Shown: piece by piece, positions 54,271 through 63,554 of the stretch
How the letters are laid out: each line of letters begins with the position of its first letter
How positions within the stretch are numbered: position 1 is the first letter of the stretch
Origin: Bacteroidota bacterium
GTDB lineage: Bacteria; Bacteroidota; Bacteroidia; Chitinophagales; Chitinophagaceae
Assembly: GCA_963169635.1 (NCBI GenBank)
Contig: CAUJDL010000041.1
Coordinates: 62,001 to 126,000, forward strand
Direction: 5' to 3'
Length of the DNA: 64,000 nt
Notes under the pieces: generated by a model
What the model saw: only the letters and a program-made list of their open reading frames with translations
Told to the model about the DNA's origin: nothing
Database searches by the model: none
Position numbers and translations under genes: made by a program

Positions 54271-55713
54271 ATGAGCACTATTATTAGCAATATTCAAACC
54301 TTATTTACACAATGGAATAAGCAACCTGCCTTAAACATAGAAAAGTTACAACAAAGCGGTAGCGATAGAATTTATTTTAGAATTTATTTTAACAACCAAA
54401 CATTTATTGCTACTTATAACGAGAATGTACAAGAAAATAAAACCTTTATAGCATTTGCAAAACATTTTAAACAAAAAGGAATTGCTGTACCAGAAATATT
54501 ATGTGTAAGTGATGATGTTAAAATATATATTCAGCAAGATGTAGGCTCTGCATCTCTCTTAAATAAATTAGAAGAACAAGGATTAAGTGATAATGTTTTT
54601 AATTTATTTAAAAAAAGTTTACAACAATTAGCTGCAATACAAATTAAAGGAGATGAAGGTTTAGACTACTCTCTATGCCTTACTGCACAAGAGTTTGGCA
54701 AAGAAGCCATTTTTAGCGACCTGCTTTATTTTAAATATTATTTTTTAGATACACTAAAAATTCCTTACGATAAACAAGCAATGCTAAAAGATTTTGAAGC
54801 ATTAAGTATTTACCTATCGTACACAGAGCATAAATATTTTATGTTCAGAGATTTTCAGAGTAGAAATATTATGCTAAATAATGATAAACTAAGTTTTATA
54901 GATTTTCAAGGAGGTATGAAGGGTGCTTTACAATACGATGTAGCTTCATTATTATGGCAAGCAAAAGCTAATTTACCCAATGAATGGAAAGATGAATTAT
55001 TGCACTTTTATATTGATGAAGCAGAAAAACTTTTACCCAAAAAAATAGAACGAACTGTTTTTATAAATCAATATAATGGCTATGTTTTAATTAGGCTTTT
55101 ACAAGTTTTGGGTGCTTATGGTTTTAGAGGTTTGTTCGAGAGGAAAGCACATTTTTTAACCAGTATTCCTTTAGCATTACAAAACCTTACGTACTTTTTA
55201 GAAAATAAAAAAGTTGGTATTTCTACTCCTGAGTTTGATAGAGTTTTAAAAATAATTATTAGCCAAAGCACTGTAAAAAAATTTACACCTATAAAAGCTA
55301 CAGAAACAACACCTTTAGTAGTTACCATCAATAGTTTTAGTTATAAAAAAGGAATACCTACTGATGATTCAGAAAATGGTGGAGGTTTTGTTTTTGATAT
55401 GAGAGGAATTTTAAATCCTGGCAGACAAGATGCTTATAAATTTTTAACAGGAAAAGATAAACCTGTACAAGATTTTTTAGAGCAGCATACTAAAATGAGT
55501 ACATTTTTAAATAGTGTGTGGGACTTAATAGATATTAATGTTGAAAATTATATAGAAAGAGATTTTAAAAATCTTATGATAAATTTTGGTTGTACAGGAG
55601 GCCAACATAGAAGTGTTTATGCAGCAGAACAAACTGCAAGGCATTTAAGAAATAAATTTAATGTAAAAGTAATTTTACAACATACCAATCAAGATAATTG
55701 GTTAAGAAGCTAA
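54271..55713 (+). CDS. AmgK-like sugar kinase fused to a RapZ C-terminal domain
   Basis: Residues 1 to about 330 form an APH-type kinase related to AmgK/YihE, with the catalytic loop FRDFQSRNIML and the metal motif SFIDFQGGMKG. Residues about 345-480 match the RapZ C-terminal domain (SFSYKKGIPTDD, FDMRGILNPGR, GCTGGQHRSVYAAEQTARHL). AmgK phosphorylates MurNAc or GlcNAc at C1 for cell-wall recycling. In E. coli the RapZ C-domain binds glucosamine-6-phosphate. The adjacent gene encodes the nucleotidyltransferase that would act next, so the context supports a recycling role. That the RapZ part acts as a regulatory sensor is inference; the RapZ N-terminal P-loop domain is absent. Confidence 0.92.
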   Translation: MSTIISNIQTLFTQWNKQPALNIEKLQQSGSDRIYFRIYFNNQTFIATYNENVQENKTFIAFAKHFKQKGIAVPEILCVSDDVKIYIQQDVGSASLLNKLEEQGLSDNVFNLFKKSLQQLAAIQIKGDEGLDYSLCLTAQEFGKEAIFSDLLYFKYYFLDTLKIPYDKQAMLKDFEALSIYLSYTEHKYFMFRDFQSRNIMLNNDKLSFIDFQGGMKGALQYDVASLLWQAKANLPNEWKDELLHFYIDEAEKLLPKKIERTVFINQYNGYVLIRLLQVLGAYGFRGLFERKAHFLTSIPLALQNLTYFLENKKVGISTPEFDRVLKIIISQSTVKKFTPIKATETTPLVVTINSFSYKKGIPTDDSENGGGFVFDMRGILNPGRQDAYKFLTGKDKPVQDFLEQHTKMSTFLNSVWDLIDINVENYIERDFKNLMINFGCTGGQHRSVYAAEQTARHLRNKFNVKVILQHTNQDNWLRS

Positions 55714-55721
55714 TTTACACA

Positions 55722-56450
55722 ATGAAACAAAATATACATAAAGCCATGATATTAGCTGCTGGTTTTGGTACAAGGCTAAAACCCTTTACAGACAAGCATC
55801 CTAAAGCATTGGCTGTTGTTAATAATAAAACTTTATTGCAAAGAAATATTGAATACTTACAGCAGTTTGGTATTGAGAATGTAATTGTAAATGTGCATCA
55901 TTTTGCAGAGCAAATTATAGCTGCTGTTAAAGAAAATAATGGTTGGGGTAGTAATATAACTATTAGTAAAGAAGATGAAATTTTAGAAACAGGGGGAGGT
56001 TTAAAAAACGCAGCTTGGTATTTTAAAGAAGAAGAAAATTTTTTATTGATGAATGTAGATATGCTTACAGACTTATCTATACAAGCAATGATACAACAGC
56101 ATATACAAACCAAAGCATTAGCTACATTAGCTGTTACAGACAGAACATCATCTAGATATTTATTGTTTGATGATGCAAATAATTTATGTGGATGGAGAAA
56201 CAAACAAACACAAGAAGAAAAGCTACCAAGAAACGCCAACACATTACAAGAAAAAGCTTTTAGTGGCATACACATAATTAATACTGACTTATTAAATTTA
56301 ATACATCAGCAAGGCAAATTTTCTATGATAGATGTTTATTTAAGTTTAGCAGCACAGCACAATATTAAATGCTATCAACATAGCCATACTAAATTAATTG
56401 ATGTAGGTAAGCCAGAAAATTTACAACAAGCAGCTACTATGTTTTTGTAA
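55722..56450 (+). CDS. Sugar-1-phosphate nucleotidyltransferase, MurU-like
   Basis: The 242-residue enzyme has the nucleotidyltransferase signature MILAAGFGTRLKPFTDKHPKAL, EDEILETGGGLKNA, and NVDMLTD for metal binding. MurU converts MurNAc-1-phosphate to UDP-MurNAc; adjacency to an AmgK-like kinase supports that role, but mannose- or glucose-1-phosphate enzymes look alike. The track starts at a TTG overlapping the fusion gene; I chose the ATG at 55722, 8 nt after that gene's stop. Confidence 0.88.
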   Translation: MKQNIHKAMILAAGFGTRLKPFTDKHPKALAVVNNKTLLQRNIEYLQQFGIENVIVNVHHFAEQIIAAVKENNGWGSNITISKEDEILETGGGLKNAAWYFKEEENFLLMNVDMLTDLSIQAMIQQHIQTKALATLAVTDRTSSRYLLFDDANNLCGWRNKQTQEEKLPRNANTLQEKAFSGIHIINTDLLNLIHQQGKFSMIDVYLSLAAQHNIKCYQHSHTKLIDVGKPENLQQAATMFL

Positions 56451-56485
56451 AACAAAAATTATTTTAAGTGAAAGTGTAAAGAAAA

Positions 56486-57682
56486 TTATTTGCTTAAGTG
56501 CATACTTCTTTCTTTGTATAAAGTTCTAAAGTAAGGGTCTCTTAAATCTTTAATAAATCTAATTGCTTCTCCTGTACTTTTCATTTCTGGGCCTAATTCT
56601 TTATTTACACCTGGAAACTTATTAAAACTAAATACAGGTTCTTTAATTGCATAACCTTCTAATTTTTTCTCTAAATTAAAATCAGTAAGTTTAGCTTTAT
56701 CTAACATAACTTTTGTAGCAATATTCAAATAAGGAATTTGGTATGCTTTAGCAATAAAAGGAGTTGTTCTACTTGCTCTAGGATTAGCTTCTATCACATA
56801 TACATTATTATTTTTAATAGCAAACTGAATATTAATTAAGCCTTTTATATTTAAGGCTCTGGCAATTTTTTCGCTATAAAACTCCATTGTTGCTACTAAT
56901 AAAGGAGAAAGATTAAATGCTGGTAATACAGCATTACTGTCGCCACTATGAATGCCTGCAGGTTCAATATGCTCCATAACACCCATTACATGAAAATTTT
57001 CTCCATCAAAAATGGCATCTACTTCTGCTTCTTGACATCTATCTAAAAAATGGTCTATTAAAATTTTATTATCTGGTAAATGTTTAAATATACTGATACA
57101 TGCTTTTTCTACTTCTTCATCATTAATAACAATTCTCATTCTTTGTCCACCTAATACATAACTAGGACGTACTAAAACAGGATAACCAACTTTATTAGCA
57201 ACTTCAATAGCTTCGTCTGCACTAAAAGCTGTACCATAATTAGGATAAGGAATTTCTAATTCTTTTAATAAGTCGCTAAATCTTCCTCTATCTTCAGCAA
57301 TATCCATATTATCAAAAGAAGTGCCTATAATTTTAATACCTCTTTCGTGTAATTTTCTAGAAAGTTTTAAAGCTGTTTGTCCACCTAATTGTACAATAAC
57401 ACCTTCAGGTTTTTCAAGTTCAATAATTTCCCATAAATGCTCCCAATATACAGGTTCAAAATATAGTTTATCAGCCATATCAAAATCTGTACTTACTGTT
57501 TCAGGGTTACAGTTTATCATAATTGCTTCGTATCCACATTCTTTAATTGCTAATAAACCATGCACACAACAGTAGTCAAATTCAATACCTTGACCAATAC
57601 GATTGGGCCCACTACCAAGAACAATTATTTTTTTACGAGAAGATGAGATAGATTCGTTGCTGTATAAAGTAGTATTACTCAT
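56486..57682 (-). CDS. carB: Carbamoyl-phosphate synthase large subunit, C-terminal half only
   Basis: The 398-residue protein matches only the second ATP-grasp half of CarB, which turns carbamate into carbamoyl phosphate for pyrimidines and arginine. It opens at the domain junction (KKIIVLGSGPNRIGQGIEFD) and includes NCNPETVSTDFD, VRPSYVLGGQRMRIV and EANPRASRTTPFIAKA. The carboxyphosphate half (about 550 residues) and the C-terminal regulatory MGS domain are absent. It has an ATG start and its own promoter box, so it looks like a natural split gene. The N-terminal half must be elsewhere if the enzyme works. Confidence 0.92.
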   Translation of the reverse strand: MSNTTLYSNESISSSRKKIIVLGSGPNRIGQGIEFDYCCVHGLLAIKECGYEAIMINCNPETVSTDFDMADKLYFEPVYWEHLWEIIELEKPEGVIVQLGGQTALKLSRKLHERGIKIIGTSFDNMDIAEDRGRFSDLLKELEIPYPNYGTAFSADEAIEVANKVGYPVLVRPSYVLGGQRMRIVINDEEVEKACISIFKHLPDNKILIDHFLDRCQEAEVDAIFDGENFHVMGVMEHIEPAGIHSGDSNAVLPAFNLSPLLVATMEFYSEKIARALNIKGLINIQFAIKNNNVYVIEANPRASRTTPFIAKAYQIPYLNIATKVMLDKAKLTDFNLEKKLEGYAIKEPVFSFNKFPGVNKELGPEMKSTGEAIRFIKDLRDPYFRTLYKERSMHLSK

Positions 57683-57698
57683 TTGTAGAAAGATTGAG

Positions 57699-57706
57699 CA
57701 AAAGTA
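57699..57706 (-). promoter_or_regulatory. Predicted -7 box of the half-length carB
   Basis: The minus strand reads TACTTTTG, matching TAnnTTTG, 16 nt before the ATG at 57682. A dedicated promoter supports the gene being naturally separate. Confidence 0.45.
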
Positions 57707-57781
57707 AGGCTACATAAGTTTTTGAAAGCATATTTTTTAAAAGAAATAAAAACTTTATTTAAAAATGGCTGTATGGCATTG

Positions 57782-60634
57782 TTAATGAGCTTCTAACCAA
57801 TTTTTACCTATACCAATTTCTGCTTCTACAGGTACATGATTAGGTAATATTAAAGCGTTTTTCATATTATCTAAAATTAATGGCTTTAATATGTCTATTT
57901 CATTTTCTGCTACATCAAAAATTAATTCATCGTGTACTTGCAAAATCATTTTACTTTTTAAATTTTCTTTTTGTATAGCTGCATGAATTTTTATCATTGC
58001 CAATTTTATCATATCTGCAGCACTACCTTGTATAGGAGAGTTAATAGCATTTCTTTCTGCAAAACCACGTACAGTATGGTTAGATGAATTAATATCTCTT
58101 AACCATCTTTTTCTGCCAATAATTGTTTGTACATAACCATGCTTTTTAGCAAAAGCAATAGTATCATCCATATATTGTTGAATACCTGAAAATTCTTTTT
58201 TATAACTATCAATTATTTCTTTAGCTTCTGTACGGCTAATACCTAAATTTTCTGCTAAACCAAATGCACCTTGACCATATATAATTCCAAAATTTACACT
58301 CTTCGCTTTATACCTCATTTCTTTTGTAACACTTGCCTCATCTACATTATACACTTTTGCTGCAGTTGCAGTATGTATATCTTTACCTTGTAAAAATGCA
58401 TCACACATATTTTTATCGCCACTAATAGCTGCTACAATTCTTAATTCTATTTGTGAGTAATCGGCACTTATTAAAACATGTTGTTGATTGCTTGGTATAA
58501 ATGCTTTTCTAATTTCTTTACCTCTATTTGTACGTATTGGTATATTTTGCAAATTAGGATTGCTACTACTAAGCCTACCTGTAACTACTACAGTTTGTGC
58601 ATAAGAAGTATGTACTTTATTGCTTTTACGATTTATCATTAATGGCAAAGCATCTGCATAAGTAGATTTTAGTTTTGTAAGTTCTCTAAACACTAAAATA
58701 TTATCTGCAATTTCATGACCTTTTGCTGCTAAGCTTTGCAACACTTCTTCGCCAGTTTGATATTGTCCTGTTTTAGTTTTTTTAGCACTACTATCTAATT
58801 GTAATTTATCAAACAAAACTTCGCCAAGTTGTTTAGGCGATGCAAGATTAAATTTTACACCTGCAAGTTTATATACATTATCTTCTGCTTGTTTTGCATC
58901 TTTTTCTAACTCTTTACTATAGTTTACTAAAAATGCTTCATCAACTTTTACACCTTCAAACTCCATATCTGCCAATACTTTTACTAAAGGATTATCTACT
59001 TCATAAAAAACATTTGCAACATTTTTTTCATTAAGTAATGGATGAATAGCTTGTTTTAATTGAAAAGTAATATCAGCATCTTCTGCAGCATAATCTTTTA
59101 TTTTTTCTATTGCTACATCTCTCATATTACCTTGACTTTTCCCTTTTTTTCCTATTAAATCTTCTATAGGTATTGGCTGATAATTTAAAAAAGTAGCACT
59201 CAATAAATCCATACTTCTTTTTCCTTCTGGCTCTGCTACATAATGTGCTAACATGGTATCATAAATATTTCCTTTAAGTTCTATACCATACCATTTTAAA
59301 ATTAAAATATCGTATTTAATATTTTGTCCTATCCATGTAATGGTAGTATTTGAAAATAATTTATTTAACTGTTGTAAAATTTTTTGTGTAGCTTCTTTAT
59401 TTTCTGAGCAAGGAATATAATAAGCTTCATGTGCTTTGCAAGAAAAACTAATACCTACTAAAGATGCATTATTTGCATCTATACCTGTAGTTTCAGTATC
59501 AATACAAATTTCTGTGAAGGGCAAAAGTTTTTCTATCATTTCATCAATCTCATGCTCTGTTTGTATTAAATAATATTGATGATCTGTGTTTTGAATATTT
59601 TTTAATGAAGTATTTAAAATAGTTTCTTCATCTATTTCTTGAAGAGTGTTTGTTGTTTTTTTAGTTGAAGATTTATTTTCTGCATTAGGTGTTATAATAT
59701 TTCCAAACAAATCTTTTTGTACATTAGGTGTTGTGTTATCATTGTTTTGAATAGTAATTTCTTCGCCCAAAATTCTGCTACCCAAAGTTTTAAATTCTAA
59801 TGTGGTAAAAATTTCTTTTAGTGCATCTTTATTCCAATCTTTTAATGAAAAATTTTCTTCATGAAAACTTACAGGTACTTTAGTAATAATTGTTGCTAAT
59901 TTTTTACTCAAAATAGCATCATCTTTTCCTGCTTTTATTTTTTCTCCTAAAGAGCCTTTAATATTATTAGCATTAGCTAATACATTTTCTAACGAATGAT
60001 ATTCTTTTAAAAGTTTAGCAGCAGTTTTTTCGCCAACGCCTTTAATGCCAGGAATATTATCTACAGCATCTCCCATTAATCCTAAAATATCTATTACCTG
60101 ATGTACATTTTCTATATCCCATTTTTCACACACTTCTTTTGGACCTAAAATTTCTGCTTTACCACCTTGATATGCTGGTTTATAAATATAAATTCCATCT
60201 CTTACTAATTGGCCATAATCTTTATCTGGCGTTACCATATAAACTTCATAACCTGCATCATGAGCTTCCCAAGCTAATGTACCAATTACATCATCTGCTT
60301 CGTAACCTTCTATTCCAATTACAGGTATATTAAAACCTTCAATAATTTTTTTAATATCTGGTACAGCAGCTAATAAATCTTCTGGTGTTTCTTGTCTGTT
60401 TGCTTTATAATCTGCATAGTCTGTTTCTCTAATTACAGAGCCACCAACATCAAAACAAACAGCCATGTGTGTTGGTTTTTCTTTATTAATAAGTTCAATT
60501 AATGTATTGGTAAAACCAAATTGTGCATTAGTATTTTTTCCTTTACTGGTAATACGTGGGTTACGAATTAGTGCATAATAAGCTCTAAAAATTAGTGCAT
60601 AAGCATCTAACAAAAATAATTTCTTTGCTGGCAT
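57782..60634 (-). CDS. polA: DNA polymerase I
   Basis: PolA fills gaps and removes RNA primers. All three domains are present in 950 residues: 5'-nuclease (1 to about 290; FLLDAYALIFRAYYA, GYEADDVIGTLAWEA), a 3'-5' exonuclease with intact acidic motifs (CIDTETTGIDA, YAAEDADITFQL), and the polymerase with motif A (SADYSQIELRIVAAISG), motif B (KSVNFGIIYGQGAFGLA) and motif C (LQVHDELIFDV). The proofreading residues appear active. The plus-strand track ORF at 60139 is a shadow. Confidence 0.97.
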   Translation of the reverse strand: MPAKKLFLLDAYALIFRAYYALIRNPRITSKGKNTNAQFGFTNTLIELINKEKPTHMAVCFDVGGSVIRETDYADYKANRQETPEDLLAAVPDIKKIIEGFNIPVIGIEGYEADDVIGTLAWEAHDAGYEVYMVTPDKDYGQLVRDGIYIYKPAYQGGKAEILGPKEVCEKWDIENVHQVIDILGLMGDAVDNIPGIKGVGEKTAAKLLKEYHSLENVLANANNIKGSLGEKIKAGKDDAILSKKLATIITKVPVSFHEENFSLKDWNKDALKEIFTTLEFKTLGSRILGEEITIQNNDNTTPNVQKDLFGNIITPNAENKSSTKKTTNTLQEIDEETILNTSLKNIQNTDHQYYLIQTEHEIDEMIEKLLPFTEICIDTETTGIDANNASLVGISFSCKAHEAYYIPCSENKEATQKILQQLNKLFSNTTITWIGQNIKYDILILKWYGIELKGNIYDTMLAHYVAEPEGKRSMDLLSATFLNYQPIPIEDLIGKKGKSQGNMRDVAIEKIKDYAAEDADITFQLKQAIHPLLNEKNVANVFYEVDNPLVKVLADMEFEGVKVDEAFLVNYSKELEKDAKQAEDNVYKLAGVKFNLASPKQLGEVLFDKLQLDSSAKKTKTGQYQTGEEVLQSLAAKGHEIADNILVFRELTKLKSTYADALPLMINRKSNKVHTSYAQTVVVTGRLSSSNPNLQNIPIRTNRGKEIRKAFIPSNQQHVLISADYSQIELRIVAAISGDKNMCDAFLQGKDIHTATAAKVYNVDEASVTKEMRYKAKSVNFGIIYGQGAFGLAENLGISRTEAKEIIDSYKKEFSGIQQYMDDTIAFAKKHGYVQTIIGRKRWLRDINSSNHTVRGFAERNAINSPIQGSAADMIKLAMIKIHAAIQKENLKSKMILQVHDELIFDVAENEIDILKPLILDNMKNALILPNHVPVEAEIGIGKNWLEAH

Positions 60635-60687
60635 GCAGCTAAGGTAATAAACTGTATTGAGAGGTATAAAGAAAAATTAATTACTCT

Positions 60688-61668
60688 TTAAAACATTGCT
60701 TCTATTAAATCATCAAGTGTAATATTGCTAAAATGTTTGTCTATATTAATATGTGCTAAAGCTTGTCTAATAGCATTTTCATTGTGAGCAATATTGATTA
60801 AAGCATGTTCAATTGGCTCTATACCAAGTTCAGAAAAAAAGTCGCCATAAATTTTTATGTTTTCAATAATACCATTCTTAGCTTCTAAATTCATTTCTAA
60901 TAAACCACCTTTGGTACGTATAGCTTTTTTAAAACTATATTCTGGCGATTTGCCATAATTCCATTCTTGTGTACTATATTTTTCGTTTTTTAATTGGTTA
61001 ATAATTTTTATATCATCTGGTGTAAAAGTATAAAGTTTACTATCTGGATAAATGCTTAAAACATGATTCATTAATTGCTGTGTAAATGCTTCTAAACTTA
61101 ATGGTGTTTTTAAATGTTCTGTAATATTTGTAACTCTTTTAGGAACAGATTTTACTGCTTTATCTTGATATTTTACAGGATTAATTTTTAATGCTTCGCT
61201 AACATTACGCATTTCTGCAGCATATAAAATAGTACCATGATGCAAAATTCTGTTTTTATAAATATGTGCAGCATTGCCAGAAAATTTTTTACCATCAATC
61301 ATTAAATCATTCTTTCCTTCAAAACGAGCATCTATACCTAAGCTTTGAATAACATCTACAATAGGTTGTGTAAATTTTTTAAAATCGGTAAGGTTAGAGT
61401 CTTCGCCAGATTTTACAAAAGAAAAATTAAGATTTCCTAAATCGTGATATACAGCACCACCACCAGAAATTCTTCTTACAACAGCTATATTATTTGCTTT
61501 TACATAATCGTAATTTATTTCTGCTAAAGTGTTTTGATATTTACCTACAATTATTGCATTGTTATTACGCCAAAGCATAAAACAATCTTCTTTTAAATAC
61601 TTTAAAATATATTCATCTGTAGCAATATTAAAATATGGGTCTGTAGATTCGTGATAAATACAAAGCAT
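60688..61668 (-). CDS. lplA: Lipoate--protein ligase
   Basis: The enzyme attaches lipoate to the lipoyl domains of 2-oxoacid dehydrogenases; one target (the E2 at 41202) is in this window. The 326-residue protein shows the family motifs RRISGGGAVYHDLGNLNFSF, the catalytic Lys in KFSGNAAHIYKNRILHHG and a C-terminal accessory domain (WNYGKSPEYSFKKA). It ends 53 nt before polA on the same strand. Confidence 0.93.
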   Translation of the reverse strand: MLCIYHESTDPYFNIATDEYILKYLKEDCFMLWRNNNAIIVGKYQNTLAEINYDYVKANNIAVVRRISGGGAVYHDLGNLNFSFVKSGEDSNLTDFKKFTQPIVDVIQSLGIDARFEGKNDLMIDGKKFSGNAAHIYKNRILHHGTILYAAEMRNVSEALKINPVKYQDKAVKSVPKRVTNITEHLKTPLSLEAFTQQLMNHVLSIYPDSKLYTFTPDDIKIINQLKNEKYSTQEWNYGKSPEYSFKKAIRTKGGLLEMNLEAKNGIIENIKIYGDFFSELGIEPIEHALINIAHNENAIRQALAHINIDKHFSNITLDDLIEAMF

Positions 61669-61720
61669 AAAATTTTTTTTAGATAATAAACACTTTTAGT
61701 TAGTAATATTTTTAAAGTGG

Positions 61721-61728
61721 CAAAGGTA
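61721..61728 (-). promoter_or_regulatory. Predicted -7 box of the lipoate ligase gene
   Basis: The minus strand reads TACCTTTG, matching TAnnTTTG, 52 nt before the ATG at 61668. Confidence 0.4.
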
Positions 61729-61831
61729 AGTTTTTGTTATGCTATCTTTGGTAATACATCATAATTTAGTAAAGCAACTTTTAATATTAATTGACCATAA
61801 AACACTAACATTTTTTTTAATAATTGAATTT

Positions 61832-61839
61832 TATCTTTG
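61832..61839 (+). promoter_or_regulatory. Predicted -7 box of the DUF2911 gene
   Basis: TATCTTTG matches TAnnTTTG, 15 nt before the ATG at 61855. Confidence 0.45.
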
Positions 61840-61854
61840 TAAAAATTTTCAAGC

Positions 61855-62415
61855 ATGAAGTACAGTGTAATTGCTTTATTTTTTATTAGTTTTTCCATAG
61901 CAGGTTTTGCACAAACCAACCAAATAGGTTTTGATAAAAGCCCAATGGATATTAGTTATTTACCTAAAGATTATCCATTATTAAAAATGGATGGCAAAAG
62001 CAAAGATTTACCCATTGCCAGAATAATTTATAGTCGTCCTCAAAAAAAGGGTAGAGAAATTTTTGGAGAACTTATACAATATAATGAAGTATGGCGTTTA
62101 GGAGCTAATGAAGCTACAGAAATAGAGTTTTTTAAAAATGTAAAAATTGCAGGTAAAACCATTGCCAAAGGTCGTTATTCTTTATTTTGTATTCCCAGAG
62201 AAAATAAATGGACATTAATTATTAATAAAGACAATTATTCTTGGGGTAATTTTAATTATGATACTAAAAAAGACTTGGTAAGAATAGATTGTAAAATAGA
62301 AAAAACAGCAGAAATAACAGAAGCATTAACTATCTATTTTGAAAGTATAAAATCTGGGGCAAATATTGTAATTATGTGGGATAATGATAAAGCAAGTTTC
62401 CCTTTTAGCTGGTAA
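61855..62415 (+). CDS. DUF2911 exported protein
   Basis: The 186-residue protein has a signal peptide (MKYSVIALFFISFSIAGFAQ) and a single DUF2911 domain, recognizable by YSRPQKKGREIFGEL, WRLGANEATEIEF and GRYSLFCIPRENKWTLI. The family is exported and of unknown function. It precedes the histidine kinase by 79 nt, but each gene has its own promoter box. Confidence 0.9.
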   Translation: MKYSVIALFFISFSIAGFAQTNQIGFDKSPMDISYLPKDYPLLKMDGKSKDLPIARIIYSRPQKKGREIFGELIQYNEVWRLGANEATEIEFFKNVKIAGKTIAKGRYSLFCIPRENKWTLIINKDNYSWGNFNYDTKKDLVRIDCKIEKTAEITEALTIYFESIKSGANIVIMWDNDKASFPFSW

Positions 62416-62479
62416 TTTTAAGATTGCTGAACTTAACGAATAATTAATGGTTGAAAATTTTTTAAGTTTAAAAAACCAT

Positions 62480-62487
62480 TAGATTTG
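62480..62487 (+). promoter_or_regulatory. Predicted -7 box of the histidine kinase gene
   Basis: TAGATTTG matches TAnnTTTG and ends 7 nt before the ATG at 62495, so the leader would be very short or absent. Confidence 0.45.
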
Positions 62488-62494
62488 TAACAAT

Positions 62495-63544
62495 ATGTTT
62501 AGCGAAAAAAATCCCTCTCCAAAACAATTATCTGCTTATACAGCTTTAATTGTATCTATACCTGTAGCATTAGCTTTTTTAATTGTAGAAAAGCAATTAT
62601 GGATGGGTATTGTTGCATTTATCATCATGTTTATTTGTAGCTATTTATTAATAAGCTATGTATTAGAAACATTTATTTTCAGAAAAATAAAATTAATCTA
62701 CAAATTTATTCATCAAACCAAAGCAAGTAAAAGAGAAGAGGTTTATTATAAATATATTTTACCTAAAAAAACTATTAATGAGGTTAAAGAAGATGTAGAA
62801 AAATGGGCTGCACAACGTAGTGAAGAAATTGAATTATTGAAAAAAACAGAAGCCTATCGTAAAGAGTTTTTACAAAACTTATCTCACGAATTAAAAACAC
62901 CTGTTTTTGCTATTCAAGGTTATGTAGATACTTTGTTAGATGGTGCAATAAACGACCCTAATAACAATATGAAGTTTTTAGAAAATACTTCTAAAAATGT
63001 AGATAGGTTAGTAGCTTTATTAGAAGATTTAGACGAAATTTCTAAGTTAGAAACTAATGAACAAATTTTGCATCAAGACTTTTTTATTATTCAAGATTTA
63101 ATAAAAGAAGTGTACGATTTACTCTCTTTAAAACTCAGCAAAAAAAATATTAAAGCCTCTATTAAAAAAGGTTGTGATGCTCCAATAACTGTATATGCAG
63201 ATAAAGAAAAAATAAAACAAGTAGTTACTAATATTATTTCTAATGCTATAAAATATGGTAAAGAAAATGGTACTGTAATTGCCAGCATTTACTCAACAGA
63301 CGATAAAAATGTATTAATAGAATTTAGTGATGATGGTATTGGCATGGCTGAAGAACATTTGCAAAGAATTTTTGAACGTTTTTATAGAACCGATTTTGGT
63401 AGAAGCAGAAATATTGGAGGCTCTGGCTTAGGCTTAGCAATTTGTAAGCATATTATTGAAGCTCATAGCCAAACTATACATGCAAGAAGTACTTTAAATG
63501 TAGGTACTACTATTGGCTTTACATTATCTAGCAATAAAGATTAA
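62495..63544 (+). CDS. Sensor histidine kinase (PhoR-like)
   Basis: The 349-residue protein has two membrane helices in the first 60 residues with almost no periplasmic loop, a coiled linker, the dimerization/phospho-acceptor helix with FLQNLSHELKTPVFAIQG, and an ATPase domain with the N box (NIISNAIKYGKENG), G1 (DDGIGMAEEH), F box (IFERFYRTD) and G2 (GSGLGLAICKHII). It is a complete kinase that probably senses a membrane or internal signal. No response regulator is adjacent; the OmpR-type regulator at 29015 is a candidate partner, without further evidence. Confidence 0.94.
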   Translation: MFSEKNPSPKQLSAYTALIVSIPVALAFLIVEKQLWMGIVAFIIMFICSYLLISYVLETFIFRKIKLIYKFIHQTKASKREEVYYKYILPKKTINEVKEDVEKWAAQRSEEIELLKKTEAYRKEFLQNLSHELKTPVFAIQGYVDTLLDGAINDPNNNMKFLENTSKNVDRLVALLEDLDEISKLETNEQILHQDFFIIQDLIKEVYDLLSLKLSKKNIKASIKKGCDAPITVYADKEKIKQVVTNIISNAIKYGKENGTVIASIYSTDDKNVLIEFSDDGIGMAEEHLQRIFERFYRTDFGRSRNIGGSGLGLAICKHIIEAHSQTIHARSTLNVGTTIGFTLSSNKD

Positions 63545-63554
63545 TTAAGCGTAA

